The notes below the pieces were generated by a model. It was not told the DNA's origin and did no database searches. It was given only the letters and a program-made list of their open reading frames with translations. Positions 42,726-52,231 of a stretch of 64,000 nucleotides of DNA are shown piece after piece. The DNA is from Bacteroidia bacterium (GTDB lineage Bacteria; Bacteroidota; Bacteroidia; B-17B0; Aurantibacillaceae): contig JAIOZA010000014.1 in assembly GCA_021740825.1 (NCBI GenBank), positions 1-64,000 of the forward strand. Reading direction: 5' to 3'. Each line of letters begins with the position of its first letter. The stretch's first letter is position 1. Made by a program: the position numbers and the translations under genes.

Positions 42726-45700
42726 TATCTCATTAAGGTTACATTACCCTTTTTAAAAGATTCTTCACCGTTATTGCATTTAAAAGTCATATAGTAGCCA
42801 TACACACCTTGGTCTAAGAGTTTCCCTTTAAAGCTTCCGTCCCACCCATTTTTAATATCAGAGGTTTCAAATAATTTTTCGCCCCACCTATCGTAAATTG
42901 TTAAATATACTTCTGTTATGAAATTGCTTCTAATAAAAAGCACATCATTTATTCCATCATTATTTGGTGTAAATCCTGTTGGTAAATAAACAACACCTTC
43001 ATCACAAATACTTGTGATTACCGATAAATAGATTGTTTTTAAAACATGCGCGCAGCCATTTTCATCAGTAAAATAAACCGTGTATTCACCAGGTTTGGTG
43101 GGGGTAATGACTATTGTTGTATTAGATGTAATACTAGTTTGTGTTGGAGGAACCACTGCAACTGTGCCATTATTAACAAAGCCATTTAATGTTACAGTGG
43201 ATGATTGTCCTAAGGTAAGTGTTGTTGCTGAAACACTAATAGATGAAGTGTTATATGAAAATGGATATACAGAAACAGTGGTGGTTAGATTGCTTTTGCA
43301 AGTATCGATTCCTTGAATTGTACTGATTGTAACGGTGTAAATGGTTGTCGAACTTGGAAATGCAAGAGGATTGTGGATTGTAGAATCGGATAAACTTGCG
43401 CCGGGTTGCCATAAATAATAAACACCTCCACTTGCATTAAGTTGTACAGAATCTAATTCGCATTTTAGTATAGGGTTATTCACGGCAACGGTTGTGAATC
43501 CACTTAAATTTACAACTTGTTCGCTAGTATCTTTACAACCAAAACTATTTGTAGCAATTAACGCTACTGTGTATATTCCAGCAGATCCATAAAAATAGGT
43601 TGGATTTTGAATGGAACTAGTATTTGAATTTCCGAAATCCCACTGCCATGTAATTGGATTAGTAAAGGACGCATCTGTAAACTGAACATTATTTCCGCAA
43701 GCACCTACGGTATAATTAAATTGTGAAGTTATTTTTGGAAAAACAGTAACGGAAGTGGTAAGAGTTTTAACACATTGTTTTCCAAGTAAACTATTTTGAA
43801 TGATGCTAACGGTATAAATGGTTGTTGTTTGAACTGTGCAGGTTGGATTTGCAATTAGCGGATTTGATAGTCCTGTAATTGGTTGCCAACTATAATTTGT
43901 ACCACCTTCGGCAAGCAACGAAACAGTTTGGTAACTGCATTTTGATTGTGGTTGATTTATTTTTATCGAGTCAACAGGAACAATGAGCGTTTGTGTAATA
44001 GAATCTTTGCAGCCAAAATTAGTTTGTGAGGTTAACTTTACAGTATAAGTGCCGGCAGTTAAAAAAGAATACGATGTATTTGTGGAACTTGAAAGTAGAT
44101 TAGAATTTAAATACCATTTAGTAAAATTAGCCACTGGAGTTGTTTGATTAATAAAACTAACATAATTAGAACACGAATCAACCGTCATAGTAAAGTTACT
44201 TACTGGTTTAGGATGAACTGTTATAATAATTTTAGCAGTATCATAAATATTATTACAGATAGAAGTTTTTACATATAAGTTTGCTGTATAGGTGCCAGCT
44301 GCAGTAAAAGTTTTTATTGGGTTAAAAATAGTTGAGGTGGTATCGTTTGCGCCAAAATCCCATAAATAAGCATGACCGGGAGTACTATTATTTGTAAAGT
44401 TTACAGTTAAAGGCATGCATCCCGATATGGTACTTGCTGAAATATTTGCCACTGCTGAGTTTAATTGAAAATCAATTTTAAAAACGCCGTTATTGCAATT
44501 AGAAGAATAATTAACGTTACTTCCGTTATTAGGCCAAGCGCCAGGAGTAACCGGAAAATCATCATTATTTGTGCACCCTGCACACACTGATTGATAAATG
44601 ATGCCGTTTTTATCAAAACGACTTGTGCCGCCATCTACATGTTCGTGGCTAAGTGCACCACCAAAATAACTACCAAATAATAAGTTAGACATGTTTGGCG
44701 CTAATACCATTAAATAAAAATTATAACTGTCTGTTGATGATTGTATGGCGTTTGCAGTAAGTGGCATGCCTGATGTTGGAACTAAAAATATAATATTTCC
44801 TCCCCAACCCGATAAGTAAATATTGCCAGCGCAATCAACCGAAAAGGCCGAAGGGGAAATATTGATATTTCCGTTTCCGTTACCTATTACAGTAGAGGCT
44901 AATAAGACATTTAACTGTGGATTTAGTTTTTGAATAAATTGTTTACTGTTGGCATTTGAATATACTCCTGCTGTAACTGGCATATTTCCTAATGATTGAC
45001 CAAAGAGGTAAACATTTTGTTGATTATCTAATTGTACAAAATAACTTTGATCGTAGTTATTTGTTCCAATATAACTAGAATGAATAATAGCCGAACCATT
45101 TTGTTTTATTTTACAAATATAACCATCACACTTTCCACCTCCATAAGTTGTTTTGTAGCTTCCTGCCGTGATAGGAAAATTGGAACTTCTGGTGCCCCCC
45201 GTTACATAAATATTTAATGTATCATCTAGCGCAAGCGCATAACCAGCATCATTGTCGCTTCCGCCAATAAATGTACTAAATACAAGTCCGCTAAGCGTTG
45301 GGTTAAATTTTATTAATACTGCGTCTTGTTTGCCACCTAAAGAGTTATCTAAAGCATTAAGGGTAGGGAAGTCAGAAGATTTTGTACTACTATAAATATA
45401 GATATTATCTAACGTGTCAACTTGAATTTCACCTCGGTACTGATCTCCATAATTATATTGTAAAGAATCTGGCGGATACTCGGTAACATTGCCATAAGGA
45501 GAAGTGTAAGAGGTGATGGCGTTGTTATAATTTATACCGTCGTTTTCGGCTCCGCCAATGTACGTGGAGGATAATAATGTACTGCCAACGCTGTTGAGTT
45601 TAGCGGCAAATATATCGGTTCCATTATTAAACGTAGTACCGTTAAATACAAAACTAATGTATGTTCCACCATTAAATGTATTGTCGTAACATCCAACCGT

Positions 45701-46765
45701 TGTCGGAAAATTGCTCGAACCAGTTGCGCCATATAAGCATAGATTATCGTTTTTATCAACTACTAAACTAGAAACAATTTCTGCGCCATTACCGCCTAAA
45801 TAAGTTGAATATTTTAAGAATGTGCCCGATGAATCGTATTTTGTGATAACAACATCGGTTTGTCCGGGACCTACAAAATTATTAAAACTCACATCGTAAG
45901 CTCCCACCGTTGTTGGATAACCTATATCAAAGGTAGTTCCTCCGGTATATAAACTTCCTCGCGAATCATAAGTTGCAGTCATTCCAAAATTATCAGCGGT
46001 GCTACCACTTGAGGCAGCAAATACTAATAATGGATCAATAATTAATTCATGGCTGCGATCATATTCTTTTAAAAGTTTAAAGGAAACAACATTATCCTTT
46101 AAAATAAATTTACTTGGAATTTCTATAGTGTCTTCATTTATGATTTGATATACAAATGGTTTTTGTTCAATGGATTCGCTAACGGAGGTGCTAATATAAA
46201 GTTCTCCATTTTTTAGTTTAATACTATTTACACCTACATAATGTATTTTAATTTCATTGGGATTTCCATTAGGCTTTACAATAAAATTGTATTTTATAGA
46301 TTGTTTTCCTCCAAAGTACATGGCATCAATATTTGCATATAATTCAGAAATAAGAATATTTTTATAGTGATGTACATTTGAAGCCCAATGAGAAGAATTT
46401 TTCCCCACAAAATAATTAGAATAATCTTCTGTGATATCATTGGCAATAATTTGCGGACTGCCGTTTGAGCCAAGAAAATTAATTGAATAAGAATGAAATT
46501 TTAAGTTAGGAGAGATTATTTTTCCAAGATGCCTAGATCTATAGTTGTCTTTATCATATAAATGAAAAGTCAGTTTTCCGGTTTTTTCTACAAACAAAGC
46601 GCCGCCATCTAATTGTGCCTTATAACTAATGTGATTGTCCCATTGGCTTTTGTTTTCGGTAAATTGAATTTGAGCCTGCGAGTGAGTAGAAGGAGTTTTT
46701 ACTCGCTGCGCAAAACTATGCGCAGCACAAAAAATGATACAAACTATAATTAACAATTTATTCAT
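42725..46765 (-). CDS. Large SBBP/PKD surface protein, T9SS type B cargo
   Basis: The protein has 1346 residues. A signal peptide covers 1-19. Residues about 25-240 are the N-terminal domain often found before SBBP beta-propeller repeats (FTENKSQWDNHISYKAQL). About 245-760 carry SBBP repeats (SSNFPTTVGCYD, SSDFPTLNALDNSLGG, SSNFPITAGSYKTTYGG). About 770-1230 hold several PKD-like domains (YLWDFGANDTTS, WQWDFGNSNTSS). The last 90 residues are a type B (gliding-motility-type) C-terminal domain: YLPTGFTPNNDGINDVL, YDRWGEKLFET and DQGVYGYYMTFK. It should be exported by the T9SS with help of the adjacent SprF-like protein. Ligand unknown. Confidence 0.92.
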   Translation of the reverse strand: MNKLLIIVCIIFCAAHSFAQRVKTPSTHSQAQIQFTENKSQWDNHISYKAQLDGGALFVEKTGKLTFHLYDKDNYRSRHLGKIISPNLKFHSYSINFLGSNGSPQIIANDITEDYSNYFVGKNSSHWASNVHHYKNILISELYANIDAMYFGGKQSIKYNFIVKPNGNPNEIKIHYVGVNSIKLKNGELYISTSVSESIEQKPFVYQIINEDTIEIPSKFILKDNVVSFKLLKEYDRSHELIIDPLLVFAASSGSTADNFGMTATYDSRGSLYTGGTTFDIGYPTTVGAYDVSFNNFVGPGQTDVVITKYDSSGTFLKYSTYLGGNGAEIVSSLVVDKNDNLCLYGATGSSNFPTTVGCYDNTFNGGTYISFVFNGTTFNNGTDIFAAKLNSVGSTLLSSTYIGGAENDGINYNNAITSYTSPYGNVTEYPPDSLQYNYGDQYRGEIQVDTLDNIYIYSSTKSSDFPTLNALDNSLGGKQDAVLIKFNPTLSGLVFSTFIGGSDNDAGYALALDDTLNIYVTGGTRSSNFPITAGSYKTTYGGGKCDGYICKIKQNGSAIIHSSYIGTNNYDQSYFVQLDNQQNVYLFGQSLGNMPVTAGVYSNANSKQFIQKLNPQLNVLLASTVIGNGNGNINISPSAFSVDCAGNIYLSGWGGNIIFLVPTSGMPLTANAIQSSTDSYNFYLMVLAPNMSNLLFGSYFGGALSHEHVDGGTSRFDKNGIIYQSVCAGCTNNDDFPVTPGAWPNNGSNVNYSSNCNNGVFKIDFQLNSAVANISASTISGCMPLTVNFTNNSTPGHAYLWDFGANDTTSTIFNPIKTFTAAGTYTANLYVKTSICNNIYDTAKIIITVHPKPVSNFTMTVDSCSNYVSFINQTTPVANFTKWYLNSNLLSSSTNTSYSFLTAGTYTVKLTSQTNFGCKDSITQTLIVPVDSIKINQPQSKCSYQTVSLLAEGGTNYSWQPITGLSNPLIANPTCTVQTTTIYTVSIIQNSLLGKQCVKTLTTSVTVFPKITSQFNYTVGACGNNVQFTDASFTNPITWQWDFGNSNTSSIQNPTYFYGSAGIYTVALIATNSFGCKDTSEQVVNLSGFTTVAVNNPILKCELDSVQLNASGGVYYLWQPGASLSDSTIHNPLAFPSSTTIYTVTISTIQGIDTCKSNLTTTVSVYPFSYNTSSISVSATTLTLGQSSTVTLNGFVNNGTVAVVPPTQTSITSNTTIVITPTKPGEYTVYFTDENGCAHVLKTIYLSVITSICDEGVVYLPTGFTPNNDGINDVLFIRSNFITEVYLTIYDRWGEKLFETSDIKNGWDGSFKGKLLDQGVYGYYMTFKCNNGEESFKKGNVTLMR

Positions 46766-46787
46766 TATAGTAAATGTAATAAAAAAA

Positions 46788-46810
46788 ACCTTGATTAAAA
46801 ATCAAGGTTT
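46788..46810 (-). terminator. Terminator of the small membrane protein gene
   Basis: A 10-bp stem AACCTTGATT / AATCAAGGTT with a 3-nt loop and a T-tract on the minus strand, 27 nt after the stop of 46837-47037 and 23 nt before the next start. Confidence 0.85.
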
Positions 46811-46836
46811 AAATAAAATAAATCTAAAGGATGATT

Positions 46837-47037
46837 TTATCTTAAAGTGCCATTTTTGTCGGCGTCCTTAGTTTGTTTAATAATTTGCATAGTCCAATAC
46901 ACTAATAAGCCACCAATAATAATCCAAAGAACAATGTTAGGCCCATGCCCTAAAGAGCGCATTCCTTTAAACACTTTTTGAGAAAAATCTCCGATTGCAT
47001 AAAAAACATCAGTCATTGTTATCATTAAAGAAGCCAT
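46837..47037 (-). CDS. Small membrane protein (DUF6341-like)
   Basis: This 66-residue protein has one clear membrane helix (NIVLWIIIGGLLVYWTMQII, about 34-53) after an amphipathic N-terminus and ends in a charged tail. The arrangement DxxxxIGDFSQKVFKGMRSL, then PNIVLWIIIGG resembles the DUF6341 proteins of Bacteroidota, which lie next to the DUF6427 gene found here divergently at 47111. Function is unknown. A TATTTTTG -7 box lies about 25 nt upstream. It has its own terminator. Confidence 0.75.
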   Translation of the reverse strand: MASLMITMTDVFYAIGDFSQKVFKGMRSLGHGPNIVLWIIIGGLLVYWTMQIIKQTKDADKNGTLR

Positions 47038-47110
47038 ATTAATCTAATTTTGTAAGTTTACAGCACAAAAATATAAATTATTTCTAATATAAAATGATTT
47101 TGTACAAAAA

Positions 47111-48100
47111 ATGATTGTCGCCCCTTTAAAAAGTAGCCTTCAAGTTTCAATTATAATCATCCTTTTGCTTTCAATTGGGCTTTGGTGTAGTACATTTTTA
47201 TTTGTAAACACTAATCCGTTCATTATAAATTACAAAGAACATATCTTGTATTTGTATTTTTTTCTCAACGGTTTTTCACCGAATGTAAATCAACTTATAA
47301 ATCTTGGGGTTATTTTATTAGGGGCTTTTTTGGTCAATTTTTTAGCCATAGAACAGGAAATTACCGCAAAAACAAATTACTTACCAGCCTTTTTTTACGT
47401 ATTATTTGCTTTTTCAGCAAGCACTTCTTCAATTGTAGAACCTCTACTAACAGCTAATTTGTTTATTTTACCAGCACTGTTTTTTTTAATAAACAGCTAT
47501 AAAAAAAGTGAGGCACTTACCGAGTTTTTTAAAGCAGGATTATTTATGGGCTTAGCATCTTTTTTTTGCATACATTTTATTGTTATATTTCCTTTAAGTT
47601 TAATTGTACTTTTCATTTTAAGACCTTTTAATTGGCGAGAATGGAGCATCTTATTATTCGGATTATGTGCGCCACTTTATATATTTATGTGCATATCATA
47701 CATAACAACTAATGAGGCTTTTACTGTTTTTAATATGATGCAAGAAGCAACTTCAAGTTTGCAAATGCCAATAATATCTGAGTATTATGTTTGTTTTATT
47801 GGCGTAATAATTATAGGGTTTTTTCTTGCGCTGCTAAAATATATTGGCAAAGGATTTGGAGGGAAAGTTAAAACACAAAAAACAAAGTACATCTTGCTAT
47901 GGATGTTTCTGTTATGTTTATTAATGGTATTTTTCGAGCAAATGTCTGATATGATTTTACTACCGTGCATCATCCCATTATGTATTATATTATCAGATTA
48001 TATTTTTGATATAAAACAATTAAAAATAGCTAATACATTAATATTACTTTTTTTAGCTAGTTTTTCAATTATATATTTACACGCCCTTGGGTTAATATAG
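47111..48100 (+). CDS. Polytopic membrane protein (DUF6427-like)
   Basis: The protein has 329 residues with eight to ten hydrophobic helices spread over the whole length and short loops. There is no enzyme motif. The start, the central FCIHFIVIFPLSLIVLFILRPFNWREWS segment (with the RPFxWREW box) and its position next to a DUF6341-like gene match DUF6427 proteins of Flavobacteriia. No function is known. The RPFNWREW loop is the most conserved-looking part. It is divergent from 46837 across 73 nt and 86 nt upstream of purQ. Confidence 0.75.
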   Translation: MIVAPLKSSLQVSIIIILLLSIGLWCSTFLFVNTNPFIINYKEHILYLYFFLNGFSPNVNQLINLGVILLGAFLVNFLAIEQEITAKTNYLPAFFYVLFAFSASTSSIVEPLLTANLFILPALFFLINSYKKSEALTEFFKAGLFMGLASFFCIHFIVIFPLSLIVLFILRPFNWREWSILLFGLCAPLYIFMCISYITTNEAFTVFNMMQEATSSLQMPIISEYYVCFIGVIIIGFFLALLKYIGKGFGGKVKTQKTKYILLWMFLLCLLMVFFEQMSDMILLPCIIPLCIILSDYIFDIKQLKIANTLILLFLASFSIIYLHALGLI

Positions 48101-48143
48101 TATATTGTTAAAAAAATAAGGTTACCAAGTAAATTGATTTATT

Positions 48144-48151
48144 TATTTTTG
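48144..48151 (+). promoter_or_regulatory. -7 box for purQ
   Basis: TATTTTTG fits TAnnTTTG, 36 nt before the purQ ATG. No clear -33 TTG is visible. Confidence 0.45.
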
Positions 48152-48186
48152 CAAGGCAGTAATTATTAAAATATAAAAGTACAGAT

Positions 48187-48882
48187 ATGAAATTTGGAGT
48201 AGTTGTTTTCCCTGGGTCAAATTGTGATGAAGATATGGTGTATGTATTACGCGATATTATGAAACAAGAAACCACTAAACTGTGGCATAAAAACACTGAT
48301 TTGGAAGATTGCACCCACATTATTTTGCCGGGTGGGTTTTCTTATGGAGATTACTTAAGAAGTGGTGCTATCGCAAGATTTTCTCCAATTATGACCAGTG
48401 TTATTAAACACGCAGAATCAGGTGGCTTTGTATTTGGTGTTTGTAACGGCTTTCAAATTTTGTGCGAAAGTGGACTATTACCTGGAGCCTTATTACATAA
48501 TAATAGCCGTAAGTTTATATGTAAGAATGTATTTATAAAAGCCGAAAACAACTCAACAACTTTAACTAATGCTTTACCGGATAAAGCTTTAAAAATTCCT
48601 ATTGCCCATGGCGAAGGAAAGTACTTTGCAGATCCTGAAACATTAGCAGCTTTAAATCATAACGGACAAGTTATTTTTAGATATTGTAACCAAGACGGAG
48701 AAATAACATCCGATGCAAATCCTAATGGAGCAATTGATAATATTGCCGGCGTTTGTAATGCTACTAAAAACGTATTTGGCATGATGCCCCATCCTGAGCG
48801 CGCTGCAGATGAATTGTTGGCAAACACAGATGGTAAATATTTACTTGAAAGTATTTTAAAAGCCACTTTGGTTAACATCTAA
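48187..48882 (+). CDS. purQ: Phosphoribosylformylglycinamidine synthase, glutaminase subunit PurQ
   Basis: This 231-residue class I glutamine amidotransferase supplies ammonia to FGAM synthase in purine synthesis. The nucleophile is C86 in GVCNGFQIL. H202 and E204 of the triad lie in MMPHPERA. A stand-alone PurQ implies the three-subunit PurLQS enzyme, or a small PurL with separate PurQ. purL and purS are not in this window. Most Flavobacteriia instead have one large PurL, so the split enzyme is worth noting. Confidence 0.95.
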   Translation: MKFGVVVFPGSNCDEDMVYVLRDIMKQETTKLWHKNTDLEDCTHIILPGGFSYGDYLRSGAIARFSPIMTSVIKHAESGGFVFGVCNGFQILCESGLLPGALLHNNSRKFICKNVFIKAENNSTTLTNALPDKALKIPIAHGEGKYFADPETLAALNHNGQVIFRYCNQDGEITSDANPNGAIDNIAGVCNATKNVFGMMPHPERAADELLANTDGKYLLESILKATLVNI

Positions 48883-48901
48883 TCTACCACTTTTAAGGTA
48901 G

Positions 48902-48909
48902 TATTTTTG
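48902..48909 (+). promoter_or_regulatory. -7 box for feoAB
   Basis: TATTTTTG fits TAnnTTTG, 34 nt before the feoA ATG. No Fur box could be recognised by eye. Confidence 0.4.
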
Positions 48910-48942
48910 AGTAGATAAAAACGTATTTTTATTTGCTTATTT

Positions 48943-49167
48943 ATGGTAACACTCGACAATTTAAAATTAGGTCAATCGGCTACAGTGAGGGAATTTACAG
49001 ACGATTTTTTGTCGTTAAAACTCACCGAAATGGGTTGTTTTCCGGGCGAGGTAGTAAAGCTTACAAACATTGCTCCTTTCGGAGATCCAATTGCCATTGA
49101 AGTTTCGGGTTATCAATTAAGCTTAAGAAAGCAAGAAGCGCATACCGTTATTGTAGAAAGAATTTAA
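48943..49167 (+). CDS. feoA: Ferrous iron transport protein A
   Basis: This 74-residue SH3-like protein of the FeoA family carries the MGCFPGEVVKLTNIAPFGDPIAIEV core in which a conserved G-DP-I/V turn is visible. FeoA is a small cytoplasmic partner that supports FeoB. It is directly upstream of feoB (11 nt). Bacteroidota often have FeoA fused to FeoB. Here the two are separate. Confidence 0.93.
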   Translation: MVTLDNLKLGQSATVREFTDDFLSLKLTEMGCFPGEVVKLTNIAPFGDPIAIEVSGYQLSLRKQEAHTVIVERI

Positions 49168-49178
49168 AGCGCCGCTTA

Positions 49179-51185
49179 TTGGGACCTCTTAAAAATAATA
49201 TTTCTGTCGCGTTAATTGGTAATCCAAATTCAGGAAAATCCACCTTGTTTAATGCCTTAACAGGTTTAAATCAAAAAACCGGAAATTATGCTGGCGTAAC
49301 TGTTGACAAACATTACGGTTCTTATAAATTCAAAACACAAGATTACACAATAACAGATTTACCAGGCACCTACAGTTTATATCCCAAATCTATTGATGAA
49401 GAAGTAGCCTGCAAAGTATTATTTAGCAAAGAAGAAGGAATTGATGTAGTTGTTATAGTAACTGATGCCTCAAGTTTAAAAAGGCATTTATTGTTAGCTA
49501 CACAAGTTGTTGATTTAAAAAAACCATGTGTTTTAGTTTTAAATATGATAGATGAGGCTAATAAAAACAACCTTACTATTTATAAAGAGGAGTTAGAAAA
49601 ACTACTTGATATTTCGGTTGTTGCCGTAAATTCAAGAAATAAAGAAGGGATCAACGATTTAAAAGAAGCTATTACAAAAGCTAAAATTTCAAGTGCTATC
49701 TTTTATGATTTCGAAAAGCAAATGCAATTATTTCCCCAAGCTACCTCATATCAAACAATTATAGAATCAGCAGTAAAAAGTAATGAAGCGCATTCAGAGC
49801 AATTAAAACAATACGAATTATCTGACAATATTTTTAGATTCTCAAAAATTAATTACATCATTGCAAAGTGTATTAAAAAACCAGAGCAACTAAACAAAAA
49901 TATCACTCAAAAATTAGATGCGTTTTTTACTCATAAAATATTTGGATTCGCTTTTTTCTTCTTAATTCTATTTATCATTTTTCAATTCATTTTCTATGTA
50001 GCCGAATTTCCTATGACTTGGATTGAAGGAGGTTTTGCAAATTTGATGAATATAACATCTTCAGTATTGCCTAAAGGCCAATTAAACGATTTAATTGTTA
50101 ATGGAGTGTTGGCAGGAATAAGTGGCATTGTGGTGTTCGTGCCGCAAATTGCCTTATTGTTTTTCTTTATTGCTATTTTAGAAGATACCGGATACATGGC
50201 TCGCGCTAGTTTTATTTTAGATAAAATAATGCGGCGCTTTGGTTTAAATGGAAAATCAGTAATCCCAATGCTTAGCAGCGTAGCCTGCGCCGTGCCATCC
50301 ATTATGAGCGCTCGTACCATTACTAATTGGAAGGACAGGATGATTACTATTTTAGTTACACCCTTAATTAGCTGCTCAGCCCGCTTGCCGGTGTATACTT
50401 TATTGATTAGCATTATGTTTGTTGGCCACCATACGGTTGGAATTTTAAATTTCCAAGGTTTGGTTTTAATGGGCATGTATGTTTTAGGTTTTGCAGCAGC
50501 ATTAATTGCTGCATATATTTTAAAGCGCATTTTAAAAACTACTGAAAAAAGTTATTTTATAATGGAACTTCCAGTCTACAGAATGCCGCAATGGCAAACT
50601 GTTACGATGCTGGTTTTTAGTAAAGTAAAGATATTTTTGTTTGATGCAGGTAAAATAATTTTAGCAATCTCAATTGTTTTATGGTTTTTAACAAGCCATG
50701 CACCTGCAGATAATTTCGAGGTATTAGAGAAAAATGCGGTTGCCAACAACGTATCTGAGCAAGATTTAAATGCTCAAAAATTAGAAGCTTCTTACGCTGG
50801 TATTTTAGGAAAAAAAATGGAGCCAGCAATTAAACCGTTAGGCTTTGATTGGAAAATAGGAATTGCATTAATTACATCCTTTGCAGCAAGAGAAGTTTTT
50901 GTAGGAACGATGGCAACGATTTATAGCAGTGGCGATTCTGAGAACACAGAAACGTTGAGAGAAAAATTAATTGCACAGAAAAATTTTGAAACACAACAGC
51001 CAGCTTATACAAATGCAGTTTGTTGGTCGTTATTAATTTTTTATGTATTTGCCATGCAGTGTATGAGCACACTTGCAACAACGTATCGCGAAACCAAGCA
51101 CTGGAAATGGCCCGCCCTACAATTAGTATTTATGACTGGCTTGGCCTATCTTTCTTCTTTTTTAGTGTATACTGTTTTAGGTTAA
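49179..51185 (+). CDS. feoB: Ferrous iron transporter B
   Basis: The protein has 668 residues. The start is TTG at 49179, 11 nt after feoA. No in-frame ATG fits before the P-loop. The G-domain motifs are G1 GNPNSGKST (14-22), G2 in AGVTV, G3 DLPGTYSL and G4 NMID. The membrane part has two Gate domains and the FeoB core, with C-containing segments SVACAVPSIMSAR and TPLISCSARLPVY that line the iron path. The C-terminal helices end at VYTVLG. It imports Fe2+ at the inner membrane. The next gene, cysQ, begins 5 nt later. Confidence 0.95.
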   Translation: MGPLKNNISVALIGNPNSGKSTLFNALTGLNQKTGNYAGVTVDKHYGSYKFKTQDYTITDLPGTYSLYPKSIDEEVACKVLFSKEEGIDVVVIVTDASSLKRHLLLATQVVDLKKPCVLVLNMIDEANKNNLTIYKEELEKLLDISVVAVNSRNKEGINDLKEAITKAKISSAIFYDFEKQMQLFPQATSYQTIIESAVKSNEAHSEQLKQYELSDNIFRFSKINYIIAKCIKKPEQLNKNITQKLDAFFTHKIFGFAFFFLILFIIFQFIFYVAEFPMTWIEGGFANLMNITSSVLPKGQLNDLIVNGVLAGISGIVVFVPQIALLFFFIAILEDTGYMARASFILDKIMRRFGLNGKSVIPMLSSVACAVPSIMSARTITNWKDRMITILVTPLISCSARLPVYTLLISIMFVGHHTVGILNFQGLVLMGMYVLGFAAALIAAYILKRILKTTEKSYFIMELPVYRMPQWQTVTMLVFSKVKIFLFDAGKIILAISIVLWFLTSHAPADNFEVLEKNAVANNVSEQDLNAQKLEASYAGILGKKMEPAIKPLGFDWKIGIALITSFAAREVFVGTMATIYSSGDSENTETLREKLIAQKNFETQQPAYTNAVCWSLLIFYVFAMQCMSTLATTYRETKHWKWPALQLVFMTGLAYLSSFLVYTVLG

Positions 51186-51190
51186 AACAA

Positions 51191-52021
51191 ATGAACTATC
51201 AAAGACTTCTTCACCAATCTATTATCGCTTCTGTTTTGGCAGGCAAAGAAATAATGGAAGTTTATGACACTAACTTTGATGTAGAATATAAAGATGATAA
51301 CTCACCATTAACACTAGCAGATAAAAAAGCAAGTGATAAAATTATTGGTGAGTTAAAGCAATTTGATATTCCTGTTTTAAGCGAAGAGGGTGTTCATGAT
51401 AGTTTTGAAATAAGAAAAACGTGGAGTAAGTTATGGATTGTTGATCCATTAGACGGCACTAAAGAATTTGTAAAACGTAATGGAGAATTTACAGTAAACA
51501 TTGCCTTAGTGGAAGAAAATATTCCAACCTTAGGCGTGATTTTCTCGCCAATATTTAAAGATATTTATTTTGCTGCTACGGACTTAGGTGCTTTTAAAAT
51601 TGATAGGAAGGAATTTTCGGTACTAGTGGATTCAATACAAGATCAGACTTTAGAACAATTATTAAAAGTTGCGCAAAAACTACCTATTGTTTCAAACCGA
51701 GAAAATTATGTGGTAGTTTCTAGTCGTTCTCACATGAGCACTGAAACGTACAAACATATTGAAGCGTTAAAATTAATACACAAACACGTTGAAATTGTAA
51801 CAACGGGTAGTAGTATTAAAATGTGTTGGGTAGCAGAAGGAATTGCTGATGAGTATCCACGTTATGGTCCAACTATGGAATGGGACACCGCTGCTGGTCA
51901 AGCTATTTTGCAAGAAGCAAACGCTTGTTTAATAGATATGGAAACAAAACTACCAATGAAATATAATCGCGAACAATTATTAAATAATTGCTTTATTGCA
52001 AAAGGAATGTTTTTATCATAA
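51191..52021 (+). CDS. cysQ: 3'(2'),5'-bisphosphate nucleotidase CysQ
   Basis: The protein has 276 residues from the ATG at 51191. A longer frame from 51020 overlaps feoB by 166 nt and its extra residues are a shadow of the feoB C-terminus. It belongs to the inositol-monophosphatase-like Li+-sensitive family: E66 (SEEG), D85 and D88 in VDPLDGTKEF, and WDTAAGQAI near residue 235 are the metal ligands. It degrades 3'-phosphoadenosine 5'-phosphate from sulfate activation and sulfotransfer. It lies 5 nt after feoB and may be co-transcribed. Confidence 0.94.
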   Translation: MNYQRLLHQSIIASVLAGKEIMEVYDTNFDVEYKDDNSPLTLADKKASDKIIGELKQFDIPVLSEEGVHDSFEIRKTWSKLWIVDPLDGTKEFVKRNGEFTVNIALVEENIPTLGVIFSPIFKDIYFAATDLGAFKIDRKEFSVLVDSIQDQTLEQLLKVAQKLPIVSNRENYVVVSSRSHMSTETYKHIEALKLIHKHVEIVTTGSSIKMCWVAEGIADEYPRYGPTMEWDTAAGQAILQEANACLIDMETKLPMKYNREQLLNNCFIAKGMFLS

Positions 52022-52178
52022 TGTTTGTTTTAAAAACCGCTTTCGCTAAATTAAAATAATACTGTTTGTGGTTTCCTTAGACACAAAAAATAATGTCGAA
52101 GAGATTAAACACATACACTGCAATAAAATAGAATTATATAAAAACTAATGTTTTAACGATTGGGTTAATAACTTTTTA

Positions 52179-52207
52179 TTGATTTAAAACTTATCACATT
52201 ATATTTG
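52179..52207 (+). promoter_or_regulatory. Promoter of the crotonase-nbaC operon
   Basis: TTG (52179-52181), 18 nt, TATATTTG (52200-52207): a near-perfect Bacteroidota promoter 24 nt before the start codon. Confidence 0.7.
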
Positions 52208-52231
52208 TTTTAAATAAAAAATATAATTGTA

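Noticed and set aside
49994-50530. 178-codon minus-strand ORF
   Set aside because: It lies antisense inside feoB, whose membrane and gate motifs are intact across the region.
51020-51190. 5' extension of cysQ
   Set aside because: The extra 57 residues overlap the feoB C-terminus in another frame. The family start matches the ATG at 51191.
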